This document shows positions 8,558 to 17,574 of a stretch of 56,621 nt of DNA, piece by piece (position 1 is the stretch's first letter; each line of letters starts with the position of its first letter). The notes beneath the pieces were generated by a model. The model was not told where the DNA came from and made no database searches. It was given only the letters and a program-made list of their open reading frames with translations. The translations under genes and the position numbers were made by a program. The DNA lies in assembly GCA_900539195.1 (NCBI GenBank), contig UQBC01000016.1, positions 1 through 56,621 of the forward strand, in the 5' to 3' direction. The stretch comes from an uncultured Oscillospiraceae bacterium. Its GTDB lineage: Bacteria > Bacillota > Clostridia > Oscillospirales > Ruminococcaceae.

Positions 8558-9484
8558 ATGAGCGAAAAACCTGTTCACATACCCGTTTTACTGAACGAAA
8601 CCATAGAAGCACTGAATATAAAGCCGGACGGGATATATGTAGACTGCACCACGGGCTTTGCGGGACATTCGTCCGAGATAGCAAAGCGTCTGACAACTGG
8701 CAGGCTTATCGGTTTTGACCGTGATCCCGATGCGATAAAGGCTGCGGAAGAAAAGCTGAAGGACTATCCGCACACGCTTATCAACAGGAAATTTTCGACG
8801 TTTGACGAAAGTCTTGACGAAATCGGAGTTGACAAGGTCGACGGAGTGCTGATGGATCTCGGCGTATCGTCATATCAGCTTGATACAGCCGAAAGAGGAT
8901 TTTCATATCATGAGGATGCGCCGCTTGATATGCGTATGAGCAAGAGCGGATTGAGCGCTTATGATGTTGTAAATGAATACAGCAAGGAACAGCTTGAAAA
9001 GATACTTTTCGAGTATGGCGAGGAAAAATTCGCTCACGGAATAGTAGGCGGTATCTTAAGAGCAAGAGAAGAAGCTCCGATAAAGACTACTCTTGAACTT
9101 GCTGAGATAGTAAAAAGAAATGTACCGCTGAAGGTCCGCAAAGAGAAAAATCCGTGCAAAAAGACTTTTCAGGCGATAAGAATAGAAGTTAACGGTGAAC
9201 TTGATGAACTGCGCAAAGGAATGTCGGAAGCGTTTGAAAGACTTGCGGCAGGCGGAAGACTGGCGATCATCACGTTCCACTCAATAGAAGACAGAATAGT
9301 TAAAAACACATTCAGAGATTATTGCACAGGTTGCACCTGTCCTCCCGATTTTCCCGTATGCGTATGCGGAAAAAAGCCGAGAGGCGAGCTTGTATACAGA
9401 AAGCCCGTAACGGCAGGTAACGAGGAGCTTGAAATGAACAACCGTTCAAGAAGTGCAAAACTCAGGGCTATAGAAAAACTTTAA
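8558..9484 (+). CDS. rsmH: 16S rRNA (cytosine1402-N4)-methyltransferase RsmH
   Basis: 308 residues. SAM-dependent enzyme that methylates C1402 of 16S rRNA. The family start HIPVLLNETIEAL, the SAM-binding YVDCTTGFAGHSSEI segment, VDGVLMDLGVSSYQLD, the FEYGEE region, and the late ITFHSIEDRIVKN motif are all present, as is the usual CxC-rich segment (CTCPPDFPVCVC). ATG follows GGGAGGG. It lies 12 bases behind mraZ, the standard order. Confidence 0.96.
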   Translation: MSEKPVHIPVLLNETIEALNIKPDGIYVDCTTGFAGHSSEIAKRLTTGRLIGFDRDPDAIKAAEEKLKDYPHTLINRKFSTFDESLDEIGVDKVDGVLMDLGVSSYQLDTAERGFSYHEDAPLDMRMSKSGLSAYDVVNEYSKEQLEKILFEYGEEKFAHGIVGGILRAREEAPIKTTLELAEIVKRNVPLKVRKEKNPCKKTFQAIRIEVNGELDELRKGMSEAFERLAAGGRLAIITFHSIEDRIVKNTFRDYCTGCTCPPDFPVCVCGKKPRGELVYRKPVTAGNEELEMNNRSRSAKLRAIEKL

Positions 9485-9498
9485 AAGGGGATATCTTA

Positions 9499-9996
9499 AT
9501 GACAACACCACACAACAGAACAAGCGTGGCTTACGACTTGTCGCTGTTTGATACATCTGCTAAAAGAAAAGAACAGCAGACACCCGAGAAAAAACCGGAA
9601 TTCAGAGTTGCAACATCGTCTGTTGCAAAGGCAGGCAAACCTGTTGCGCTGGTAATTATAGCGGCGGTTACTCTCACTGTTTTCATAATGTTCCTTTACA
9701 GCAAGGCAACACTCAGCGAGATTAACCTCAGAATAAGCAATGAAACACAGACTTTGCAGAGCGTACAGAACATAAATACCGCATTGAGCAATCAGCTCAG
9801 CGGATCGGTTTCGCTTGATAATGTAGAGCAGTATGCGGTGAATGAACTCGGTATGCAGAAGATAAACGCATCTCAGGAAAGATATGTCGAGATGAATACA
9901 GGCACTATGACAGAAACTGCAGAGAAAAACGGTGACAATATATTTGTTGATATTCAGGACTGGTTTAACGGTATATTAGAATATCTCGGATTTTAG
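9499..9996 (+). CDS. ftsL: FtsL-like cell division protein
   Basis: 165 residues: a cytoplasmic N-terminus of ~48 residues, one membrane helix (~50-70), then a coiled coil (~72-110) and a C-terminal part with VEQYAVNELGMQKI, a motif common to FtsL/DivIC-type proteins. FtsL links the FtsQ/DivIC proteins to the FtsW-transpeptidase pair at the septum. Sequence conservation in the family is low, so the name rests on topology and position between rsmH and the transpeptidase gene. Confidence 0.8.
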   Translation: MTTPHNRTSVAYDLSLFDTSAKRKEQQTPEKKPEFRVATSSVAKAGKPVALVIIAAVTLTVFIMFLYSKATLSEINLRISNETQTLQSVQNINTALSNQLSGSVSLDNVEQYAVNELGMQKINASQERYVEMNTGTMTETAEKNGDNIFVDIQDWFNGILEYLGF

Positions 9997-10020
9997 AACA
10001 TATAAATGAACAAGCAGGGC

Positions 10021-10072
10021 TCCTTTCCACGTTGATACGGCTGTGTTTACGAGGAAAGGATAATGCTTTTTT
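10021..10072 (+). other. Hairpin with T-tract between ftsL and spoVD
   Basis: TCCTTTCC (10021-10028) pairs perfectly with GGAAAGGA (10053-10060) around a 24-base loop; six T follow at 10067-10072. It could attenuate transcription into the transpeptidase gene or cap the ftsL mRNA. The long loop makes it weaker than the other terminators here. Confidence 0.5.
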
Positions 10073-10120
10073 ATCGAAAGTTATTTTTTGGCAACACCAA
10101 TTACAGCAAAGGAGCAGCCG

Positions 10121-12376
10121 ATGAACGTAAAGACCACACGGAGCATGAGAATACGCATAATTTTCGTAATAGTAGCGTTGTGCGTTTTTCTTACAGGCTA
10201 CGTCAGTATAACTTTGTTCAATGCCGCAGTAGTTAACAGCAAGGAAATGTCTGCTATGGCGAACGACCAGCAGCAGAGCAGCTTTACCATAAAGGCAAAA
10301 CGCGGAACTATATATGACCGTAACAATAAGGTGCTTGCTCAGAGTACAACGGTATGGGATATTATAATATCTCCGGGAGATATCGAAGAGTATGAGCCGC
10401 AGAACCGTGAGTTTATCTGCAAGGGTCTCAGCGATATACTTGACGTAAAGTACGAAACACTGCTCAAGGCGTGCGAGGACACCGAAAGCCGTTATTATGT
10501 GGCTAAGAAAAGGGTTGACCGTGACACGGTCGAGAAGATAAACAAGTTTATTCTGAAAAACGACCTCAAGAGCGTATCGGTATATTCTGTCGAAAACAGT
10601 GAGAGAAGTTATCCTAACGGTACGCTTGCGGCGAGCGTTCTCGGATTTGTAAACGAGAATGAAGAGGGTTACGGACTTGAAGCGTACTACAATTCGTACC
10701 TTAAAGGCGTGGACGGCAGAGTGGTTTCGACCACCGATGCGGACGGCGACGCTATGCCTTATGATTATTCTTCACGTTTTGCGGCAAAGGACGGTAACAG
10801 CCTTGTGCTGACTATTGACGAAACATTGCAGTATTATCTTGAAAAAAATCTTGAGATAACCGTTTCGCAGCACAAGCTTGCTAACCGCAGCACAGGCATT
10901 ATAATGAACGCAAAAACAGGTGCTATTGTGGCAATGGCTACAGCTCCGGGTTTTGATCCGAACGATCCGTCGTATGTTTACTTTGAAAACGACAGGCTGA
11001 CGTTGGCTAAGATGTCGGCAGACAAGAAGACCGAAGAAGAAATACTGAAAGCAAAACAGGATATATGGGGCAAGCAATGGCAAAACAAGGCTGTAAGCGA
11101 GCTTTATATCCCCGGTTCGGTATTCAAGATGTTCACATGTGCTTCTGCACTTGAAGAAGAGGTCGTTTCGCTTGACAGTACATTTGAATGTTCCGGTATC
11201 GCCGATGTAGCAGGTACAAAGATACGTTGCTGGAACATAGGCGGTCACGGGGTATCGACTCTTACCGAGGCAATGATACGCTCGTGTAACCCTGCGTTCA
11301 TCAAGATAGGACAGCTTCTCGGAGTTGAGAAGTTCAGCAGATATTTTGAAGCGTTCGGTTTTACCGAAAAGACAGGTATCGACCTGCCGGGCGAAGCTGA
11401 TTCGCTTTATGTAAAAGAATCCGATATGGGTATAGTTGAACTTTCCAGCTCGGCTTTCGGTCAGACAACAAAGGTTACTCCCATACAGATGGTCACAGCG
11501 GCAGCGGCTGTCGTAAACGGCGGTAAGCTGGTTACACCTTATGTTGTTGACAAGATAATCGATAGCGAGGGCAACGTTGTAAAGTCGGCGCAGACTGTTG
11601 TAAAGCGTCAGGTAATAAGCGAAGAAACAAGTGCAACAATGCGTCAGATACTTGAAGATGTAGTAACGGCGAACGGCGGCGGTAACGCATATATGAGCGG
11701 ATATCGTATCGGTGGCAAGAGCGGTACATCTGAAAAGATAGACGACTACAACAGCGGAAAAACCCCTGAGCTGAGATACGTTGCTACATTCTGTGCGATA
11801 GTTCCGATAGACGATCCCGAATATGTAATGCTGGTCGTATGCGATGAACCGACATCGGGTTATATCTACGGCAGTGCAATCGCCGCACCTGTTGTATCTG
11901 CGGTATTCAAGGAAGGCCTTGAATATATGGGTATATATCCGCAGTACACGGCAGATGAGCTTGCTCAGCAGGACGTAACCGTTCCGTGGGTAGGCGGATA
12001 TAACAGTATCCGTGCAGAGGCTCAGCTTACAGCCGCAGGACTTAAAGCTGAGTACATAGGCAGTACAGACGGCACGGAAGTAACAGGTCAGGTTCCGTCA
12101 GCCGGAACCGTAATGCCGAACGGCAGTACGGTAATGCTCTATATGGGCGATATACCGCTGTCCGATTACAGAATGTCAACAGTTCCGAGCGTTATCGGAA
12201 TGACGGTAGAGGAAGCCAACAAGACGCTCAGCAACGTCGGACTTAACATCAGCATAAGCGGAGCGGCTACCGGCAGTGAAGCAAAGGCGGTAAGTCAAAG
12301 CGTAAATTCCGGACTTTCTGTATACAGAGGTACCGTTATAGAAGTCAACTTCCTTGTCAATAATGAAACAGGCTGA
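10121..12376 (+). CDS. spoVD: SpoVD/PBP2x-type transpeptidase with two PASTA domains
   Basis: 751 residues, class B penicillin-binding protein. A short cytoplasmic end and one membrane helix (~10-32) precede the dimerisation domain (RGTIYDRNNKVLAQS at ~55-70). The transpeptidase domain carries the SxxK serine in IPGSVFKMF and the KSGT motif in GGKSGTSEK. Two PASTA domains cover the last ~130 residues (VTVPWVGGY..., STVPSVIGMT...). It cross-links septal or spore-cortex peptidoglycan with its SEDS partner (ftsW here). The frame opens at a TTG at 10088, but ATG at 10121 has AAAGGAG ten bases before it. PASTA tails are typical of SpoVD and Gram-positive PBP2x; a sporulation-only role cannot be told from sequence. 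Confidence 0.9.
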   Translation: MNVKTTRSMRIRIIFVIVALCVFLTGYVSITLFNAAVVNSKEMSAMANDQQQSSFTIKAKRGTIYDRNNKVLAQSTTVWDIIISPGDIEEYEPQNREFICKGLSDILDVKYETLLKACEDTESRYYVAKKRVDRDTVEKINKFILKNDLKSVSVYSVENSERSYPNGTLAASVLGFVNENEEGYGLEAYYNSYLKGVDGRVVSTTDADGDAMPYDYSSRFAAKDGNSLVLTIDETLQYYLEKNLEITVSQHKLANRSTGIIMNAKTGAIVAMATAPGFDPNDPSYVYFENDRLTLAKMSADKKTEEEILKAKQDIWGKQWQNKAVSELYIPGSVFKMFTCASALEEEVVSLDSTFECSGIADVAGTKIRCWNIGGHGVSTLTEAMIRSCNPAFIKIGQLLGVEKFSRYFEAFGFTEKTGIDLPGEADSLYVKESDMGIVELSSSAFGQTTKVTPIQMVTAAAAVVNGGKLVTPYVVDKIIDSEGNVVKSAQTVVKRQVISEETSATMRQILEDVVTANGGGNAYMSGYRIGGKSGTSEKIDDYNSGKTPELRYVATFCAIVPIDDPEYVMLVVCDEPTSGYIYGSAIAAPVVSAVFKEGLEYMGIYPQYTADELAQQDVTVPWVGGYNSIRAEAQLTAAGLKAEYIGSTDGTEVTGQVPSAGTVMPNGSTVMLYMGDIPLSDYRMSTVPSVIGMTVEEANKTLSNVGLNISISGAATGSEAKAVSQSVNSGLSVYRGTVIEVNFLVNNETG

Positions 12377-12387
12377 TAGGAGAGGGT

Positions 12388-13836
12388 ATTATCAAACTGT
12401 ATGATATCTGCCCTGCGGCTGAAGCTGCGGGTATAGAAAACACAGAGGTGACAGGCGTTACCGATGATACGCGTGAGGTCACCAAAGGCAGTATATTTGT
12501 TTGCATAAAAGGCGCAAATTTTGATGGACACAGTGCGGCGCAGAAAATGCTCGGCAACGGCGTAACTGCGGTAGTTGCCGGACACGATACAGGCTGTGAA
12601 CGTCAGGTCATAGTACAAAACACAAGACTTGAACTAGCCAATATGCTGTCACGCTTTTACAGTGAACCTGCAAAGAAGTTCGGGCTTCTTGCTGTCACGG
12701 GAACTAACGGCAAAACCACAACCGCACACTTTGTAAAGCATATACTTACCGTTCTCGGTAAAAAATGCGGCTGTATCGGCACAGCAGGCAACGACACCTG
12801 TTCGGGTGAACTTAAACCGTCACAGCACGGAACACCGACTGTGCCCAGAGCGACAGTGCTTTATCGGTGGTTTGACGAAATGGTCAGAAACGGCGCTGAT
12901 TACTGCGTTATGGAAGCAAGTTCGCAGGCGCTCGACCAGTACCGTATAGGCAATGAAAATGTGGCTGTGGCAGGATTTACGAATCTTACCCGTGATCACC
13001 TTGATTATCACGGTACGATGGAAAACTATTTTCAGGCAAAGCGCCGTGTATTTACAATGTGCAAAACTGCTGTCATAAGTATTGATGACGAATACGGAAG
13101 ACGGCTTGCAGATGAATTTTCTGATATAGCTGTGACTTACAGCGTAAACGGTAAGGCAGATTTCCATGCTGATTTCGTAAAAATGAGTGCAGCAGGCTGT
13201 TCTTATATGCTTGTGAATGAGCGGGAGAAAACGGCGTGTCGTGTTGATATGAATATGACAGGTCTGTACAATGTACAGAATTCTATCTGCGCGATAGCGA
13301 TGGTGACGGCTCTCGGATTCGATATGTCTGAATGTGCAAAGGCACTTGCTACTCTTGACGGGGTAGACGGCAGAATGAATGTCATATATCGCGGTGAGTT
13401 TACCGTAATAACCGATTATGCGCATACCGATGACGCGCTTGTCAAAGTGCTTTCAACGCTGAAAGCGGTGACAAAAGGCAGACTTATATGTGTGTTCGGC
13501 GCAGCAGGCGACCGTGACAAAAAAAAGCGCCCTATGATGGGAAAAGCTGCGGAAGAAAACGCAGATATGCTTGTCATAACATCCGATAACCCTGCACACG
13601 AAAACCCCGATGATATAATAAAGTCGGTGCTTTCAGGCACTACGGGCACAAAGCCCTGCAAGTGTATTACCGATAGATATGAGGCTATTGAGTACGCACT
13701 TGATATCGCCGGGAAAGACGATGTGATTGCACTGTGCGGCAAGGGTCATGAAACCTATCAGATAATAGGCGATGAATATCTGCCGTTTAGTGAAAAGGAT
13801 ATAGTAAAAGATATAATGAAGAGGAAAGGAAACTGA
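12388..13836 (+). CDS. murE: UDP-MurNAc-tripeptide ligase MurE
   Basis: Mur ligase that adds the third stem-peptide residue to UDP-MurNAc-L-Ala-D-Glu. Seen: N-terminal domain (TGVTDDTREVTKGSIFVCIKG), the ATP-binding VTGTNGKTTT, the ASSQALDQYR and NLTRDHLDYHG motifs, and the C-terminal DGRMNVI, GAAGDRDKKKRP and CGKGHE segments. In the place of the DNPR motif of meso-DAP-adding enzymes it has SDNPAHENP. The first standard start is GTG 12448 (462 aa), but this would cut off family-typical sequence (LYDICPAAEAAGIE) that is in frame up to ATT 12388/ATC 12391, right behind GGAGAGGG. I therefore place the start at ATT 12388 (482 aa); GTG 12448 is the cautious alternative. Confidence 0.9.
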   Translation: MIKLYDICPAAEAAGIENTEVTGVTDDTREVTKGSIFVCIKGANFDGHSAAQKMLGNGVTAVVAGHDTGCERQVIVQNTRLELANMLSRFYSEPAKKFGLLAVTGTNGKTTTAHFVKHILTVLGKKCGCIGTAGNDTCSGELKPSQHGTPTVPRATVLYRWFDEMVRNGADYCVMEASSQALDQYRIGNENVAVAGFTNLTRDHLDYHGTMENYFQAKRRVFTMCKTAVISIDDEYGRRLADEFSDIAVTYSVNGKADFHADFVKMSAAGCSYMLVNEREKTACRVDMNMTGLYNVQNSICAIAMVTALGFDMSECAKALATLDGVDGRMNVIYRGEFTVITDYAHTDDALVKVLSTLKAVTKGRLICVFGAAGDRDKKKRPMMGKAAEENADMLVITSDNPAHENPDDIIKSVLSGTTGTKPCKCITDRYEAIEYALDIAGKDDVIALCGKGHETYQIIGDEYLPFSEKDIVKDIMKRKGN

Positions 13837-13839
13837 TAT

Positions 13840-14856
13840 ATGAATATTCCTGCTACCGTGATAACCGCAGTGCTGTGTTTTGGCATAACCGCACTGCTAG
13901 GATTTGTGGCGATACCTGCGCTCAAAAGGCTGAAATTCGGTCAGACTATACTTGATATCGGACCTGCATGGCACAAGTCAAAGAACGGCACACCGACAAT
14001 GGGCGGCGTTATGTTCATCGCAGGCGTTATAATCTCGTTTGTTGTGGGTCTTGCAATAATGTGGGCAAGCGGTAATATCAATATGGACGAAGTAGGTTCA
14101 CAGAAGCTTGCAAAGGCAATATCCGCCGTTATCATGGCTCTGCTGTTCGGATTTGTCGGCTTTGTCGATGACCTGATCAAGGTAAAGAAAAAGCAGAACG
14201 AGGGTCTTAAGCCCATGCAGAAGATAATAATGCAGGTGCTTATCATCGCCGCATTCTTTACCTCTCACATCATTGCCGGTGACACTTCTACTGTAATAAC
14301 ATTCCCGTTCTTAGGTCAGATCGACTTCGGAATATTCTATTATATCGTTATGGGACTCGGCATACTGTATCTTGTAAATGCTGTAAACCTGACAGACGGT
14401 GTTGACGGACTTTGTTCATCTGTAACGCTTGTCTACTGTGCGGCTTACGTTGTAATCTGCTCGCTTCTCGGTATGAGCGAAATGGGTCTTGTATCGGCGG
14501 CGGCAGGTGCAGGCTGTCTTGGCTTTATGGTGTGGAATCTGCACCCCGCAAAGGTTATGATGGGCGATACGGGATCGATGTTTCTCGGCGGTATCGTTAC
14601 CGCTGTCGGAATAGGTACAGGTACCGAATTTGTAATGGTTATATGCTGTGCGGTATATATCTGGGAGGCACTCTCGGTACTGATACAGATGACATATTTC
14701 AAGATAACTCACGGCAAGCGTCTTTTCAAGATGACCCCCATACATCACAGCTTTGAGATAAGAGGCTGGAAAGAGGGCAAGATTGTTGCCGTATTCTCAC
14801 TGCTTGAGCTGCTTGCCTGCAGTGTCGGAATACTTCTTCAGTATTTCGGAAACTGA
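13840..14856 (+). CDS. mraY: Phospho-MurNAc-pentapeptide transferase MraY
   Basis: 338 residues, polytopic membrane enzyme that moves phospho-MurNAc-pentapeptide to undecaprenyl phosphate, forming lipid I. Motifs: KNGTPTMGGVMF near 47-58, GFVDDLIKVKKKQNEGL (catalytic Asp pair) near 108-124, NLTDGVDGL near 184, and the MTPIHHSFE histidine motif near the C-terminus. ATG lies three bases after the murE stop; murF, often found between these two genes, is absent. Confidence 0.97.
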   Translation: MNIPATVITAVLCFGITALLGFVAIPALKRLKFGQTILDIGPAWHKSKNGTPTMGGVMFIAGVIISFVVGLAIMWASGNINMDEVGSQKLAKAISAVIMALLFGFVGFVDDLIKVKKKQNEGLKPMQKIIMQVLIIAAFFTSHIIAGDTSTVITFPFLGQIDFGIFYYIVMGLGILYLVNAVNLTDGVDGLCSSVTLVYCAAYVVICSLLGMSEMGLVSAAAGAGCLGFMVWNLHPAKVMMGDTGSMFLGGIVTAVGIGTGTEFVMVICCAVYIWEALSVLIQMTYFKITHGKRLFKMTPIHHSFEIRGWKEGKIVAVFSLLELLACSVGILLQYFGN

Positions 14857-14885
14857 GATAAATCAAAACGAAAGGGGGATCATTC

Positions 14886-16370
14886 GTGTCGGAGAAAAAC
14901 GGGCTCAGCTATGAACAGCGAAAAGCAATGTACGAACAGAATATCCGCGACACGGACGGAAAGCGTCATGTTGACAAGCTTCGTGACGTTCCGCAGGTAA
15001 ACAACGGAAGTAAAAAGAAAGTCCCCTCGGCAAAACACAGAGCGCAGAGGATTGAGCTTAAGCCGCCGAAACCTGAACCGATAGAGCATGAGAGCGTACA
15101 GCGCAGATCCGAAAAGCGCTACAGCGGTTCAATGACGGAAAGCTTATACGGAATATTCCGCAGAAAATATCCGAAAGTAAAGATTGTTCCTCCCTATATG
15201 GAGTGCGTTTCATATAAAAAGCGCGGAAAGTTTGATATGCCGCTTTTCACCGTTACGCTGATACTGCTTGTAATGGGAATAATAATGATGTCATCGGCAA
15301 GCTACGCCTATGCTCTTAAGGAAGAGGGCAACAGTTTTGCGTATGCCGAAAGACAGCTTGTTGCGGCAATAATCGGATTTATTGCATTGATAGTATGTTC
15401 ATCGTTTGATTATCACTTGCTTGTGCGCCCGATAAAGACGTTTTTCAAAACCGATAAAAAGAAACCCGAAAACGGTAAAGGAATGAATATAGCGATACTG
15501 TTCTTCCTGTTCTGCGTTGTGCTGATGATAGCGGTTTTGCTTGTAGGCGATGCGGTGAACGACGCAAGAAGATGGATCACGATCGGCGGTATACAATTCC
15601 AACCGTCTGAACTTCTGAAGATCGGAATGATAATATTGCTTGCCTATATGCTCCAGAACAGCTACGAATATCGTAACAGGCTGTGGTACGGCTTCGGCAA
15701 ACAGGCGTTTATAGCGTTTTTTGCGGCGGCGCTGTGTATGGCGCAGCGACACGTTTCGGCAATGCTTATCATTCTCGCTATCGCATTCGTGATGATGTTT
15801 GTCGGCGGCTCTAACAAGGGCGGACTTATAGTACTTGTACTTGTTGCGGTTGTAGGCTTTATTGCGCTTGTCTATGTGTTCAAGTGGGAATATCTGACCG
15901 ACCGTATAACAAGCTGGCTTCACCCGTTCTCGGATGCCGGCGACACCACCTATCAGACCTCGCAGTCGCTTATAACAATAGGCTCGGGCGGCTGGTTCGG
16001 ACTGGGACTCGGAAATTCAAGGCAGAAATATTACTACCTTCCTGAAAGTCAGAACGACTTTGTGTTCTCGATAATATGCGAAGAGCTCGGCTTTTTCGGC
16101 GGTATGACGGTAATACTGCTGTTCGTACTGTTTGAAGTCAGAGGATTCATAATAGCAGGCAGAGCAAAGGATAAATTCGGCTCGCTGATGGCGCTCGGAA
16201 TAACGCTTCAGATAGGGCTGCAGGCAATACTGAATATTGCCGTTGCGTGCAACGCCATACCAAATACCGGTATTTCGCTCCCATTCTTCAGCTACGGACG
16301 AACGGCGCTGATAACACAGCTGGCGGAAGTCGGATTGCTGCTGAATATATCGAGAGATGCCGATACATGA
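14886..16370 (+). CDS. ftsW: SEDS peptidoglycan polymerase FtsW/SpoVE
   Basis: 494 residues. About ten membrane helices from ~118 on, with the SEDS signature GNSRQKYYYLPESQNDFVFS and the late FFSYGRTALITQL. Polymerises lipid II at the septum together with the class B transpeptidase encoded upstream. The N-terminal ~115 residues are a basic, hydrophilic cytoplasmic extension (KKKVPSAKHRAQR, several KR-rich stretches), roughly 100 residues longer than usual FtsW/SpoVE. GTG start 8 bases after AAAGGGGG. FtsW and the sporulation paralogue SpoVE cannot be separated from this sequence alone. Confidence 0.9.
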   Translation: MSEKNGLSYEQRKAMYEQNIRDTDGKRHVDKLRDVPQVNNGSKKKVPSAKHRAQRIELKPPKPEPIEHESVQRRSEKRYSGSMTESLYGIFRRKYPKVKIVPPYMECVSYKKRGKFDMPLFTVTLILLVMGIIMMSSASYAYALKEEGNSFAYAERQLVAAIIGFIALIVCSSFDYHLLVRPIKTFFKTDKKKPENGKGMNIAILFFLFCVVLMIAVLLVGDAVNDARRWITIGGIQFQPSELLKIGMIILLAYMLQNSYEYRNRLWYGFGKQAFIAFFAAALCMAQRHVSAMLIILAIAFVMMFVGGSNKGGLIVLVLVAVVGFIALVYVFKWEYLTDRITSWLHPFSDAGDTTYQTSQSLITIGSGGWFGLGLGNSRQKYYYLPESQNDFVFSIICEELGFFGGMTVILLFVLFEVRGFIIAGRAKDKFGSLMALGITLQIGLQAILNIAVACNAIPNTGISLPFFSYGRTALITQLAEVGLLLNISRDADT

Positions 16371-16389
16371 TACCGAAAGGAAGAGTACG

Positions 16390-17511
16390 ATGAATGTTGC
16401 ATTTGCGGCAGGAGGAACGGGAGGACATATAAATCCCGCACTTGCCATAGCAGACAAATTAAAGGAAGTTTTTCCTGATACGAAGATACTTTTTATAGGC
16501 TCGCCCGATGGACTTGAATCAAAACTTGTCAAAAAGGCAGGCTATGACTTTGCACCGGTAAAGATGGCAGGCATACAGCGCAAGCTGACGCCGCACAATA
16601 TAAAGCTCAATGTTCAGGCGGTGCACTACTATCTGAATGCGGGAAAGCGCATCAGAAAGATATTTGACGATTTTAGTCCCGATCTTGTGATCGGAACAGG
16701 CGGATATGTAACCGGCACAGTGCTTAAAACCGCACTGAAATGCGGTATCAAGACGGCGCTTCATGAGAGCAATTCACTGCCGGGCGTATCCACAAAGATG
16801 CTTGCGCCAAAGGCTGACCTTGTAATGCTCGGTACGGAGGACGCAAAGAAGCATTTAGGCGAATGTAAGAAATGCGTTGTCACCGGTAATCCGCTCAGAA
16901 ACAACATTCCGATAGAAGAAAAGTCGGCGGCAAGAAAAAGACTGGGCCTTCCCGATTGTCTTACAATTCTTTCTGCAGGCGGCAGTCAGGGCGCGTCAAG
17001 GATAAACGATGCGGTTGTACACCTGCTTTCATATGAGCAGAAGAAAGGCAATATAAATCATATCCACGGCTACGGCAAACATGGCAAGGATACATTTATG
17101 CAAAGTCTTGCGGAAAACGGAGTAGATCCGGATAATGAGCATTTCATCATCAAGGAATATATCGACAATATGTACACCTGTATGTGTGCAAGCGACCTTA
17201 TCATAACAAGGGCGGGTGCAATGACGCTGACCGAGCTTATGGCAATAGGCAGGGCGTCTATATTGATTCCATATCCTTATGCGGCTGAAAATCATCAGTA
17301 TTACAATGCGCTGACGCTTCAGAACGCCAATGCAGGCAGGATAATCGACGATAAGGAACTGACAGGCGCAGTGCTGATTGACACTGTAACAAAGCTTGCG
17401 GACGATCCCGAACTGCTTAAGCTTATGAGTGAGAATGCGGCGAAACTGTCAAAGCATGATGCGGCAGGCGTTATACTGCGTGAGATAACCGACCTTATGG
17501 GTCTTGAATGA
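16390..17511 (+). CDS. murG: Lipid II synthase MurG
   Basis: 373 residues, GT-B glycosyltransferase that adds GlcNAc to lipid I on the inner face of the membrane. Two G loops near the start (FAAGGTGGHINPALAIA), GTGGYVTG near 104, the donor-binding SAGGSQGASRIND segment near 200, and TRAGAMTLTEL near 280 followed by PYPYAAENHQYYNA. The frame is open to 16357, but ATG 16390 follows GAAAGGAAGAG and starts the typical MNVAFAAGGTGGH. Confidence 0.96.
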   Translation: MNVAFAAGGTGGHINPALAIADKLKEVFPDTKILFIGSPDGLESKLVKKAGYDFAPVKMAGIQRKLTPHNIKLNVQAVHYYLNAGKRIRKIFDDFSPDLVIGTGGYVTGTVLKTALKCGIKTALHESNSLPGVSTKMLAPKADLVMLGTEDAKKHLGECKKCVVTGNPLRNNIPIEEKSAARKRLGLPDCLTILSAGGSQGASRINDAVVHLLSYEQKKGNINHIHGYGKHGKDTFMQSLAENGVDPDNEHFIIKEYIDNMYTCMCASDLIITRAGAMTLTELMAIGRASILIPYPYAAENHQYYNALTLQNANAGRIIDDKELTGAVLIDTVTKLADDPELLKLMSENAAKLSKHDAAGVILREITDLMGLE

Positions 17512-17574
17512 TCTGATTTCACCTATTCACCCCGAATGGCATAATATGAAGAAAAGCTATGAGAGGGTGATACT

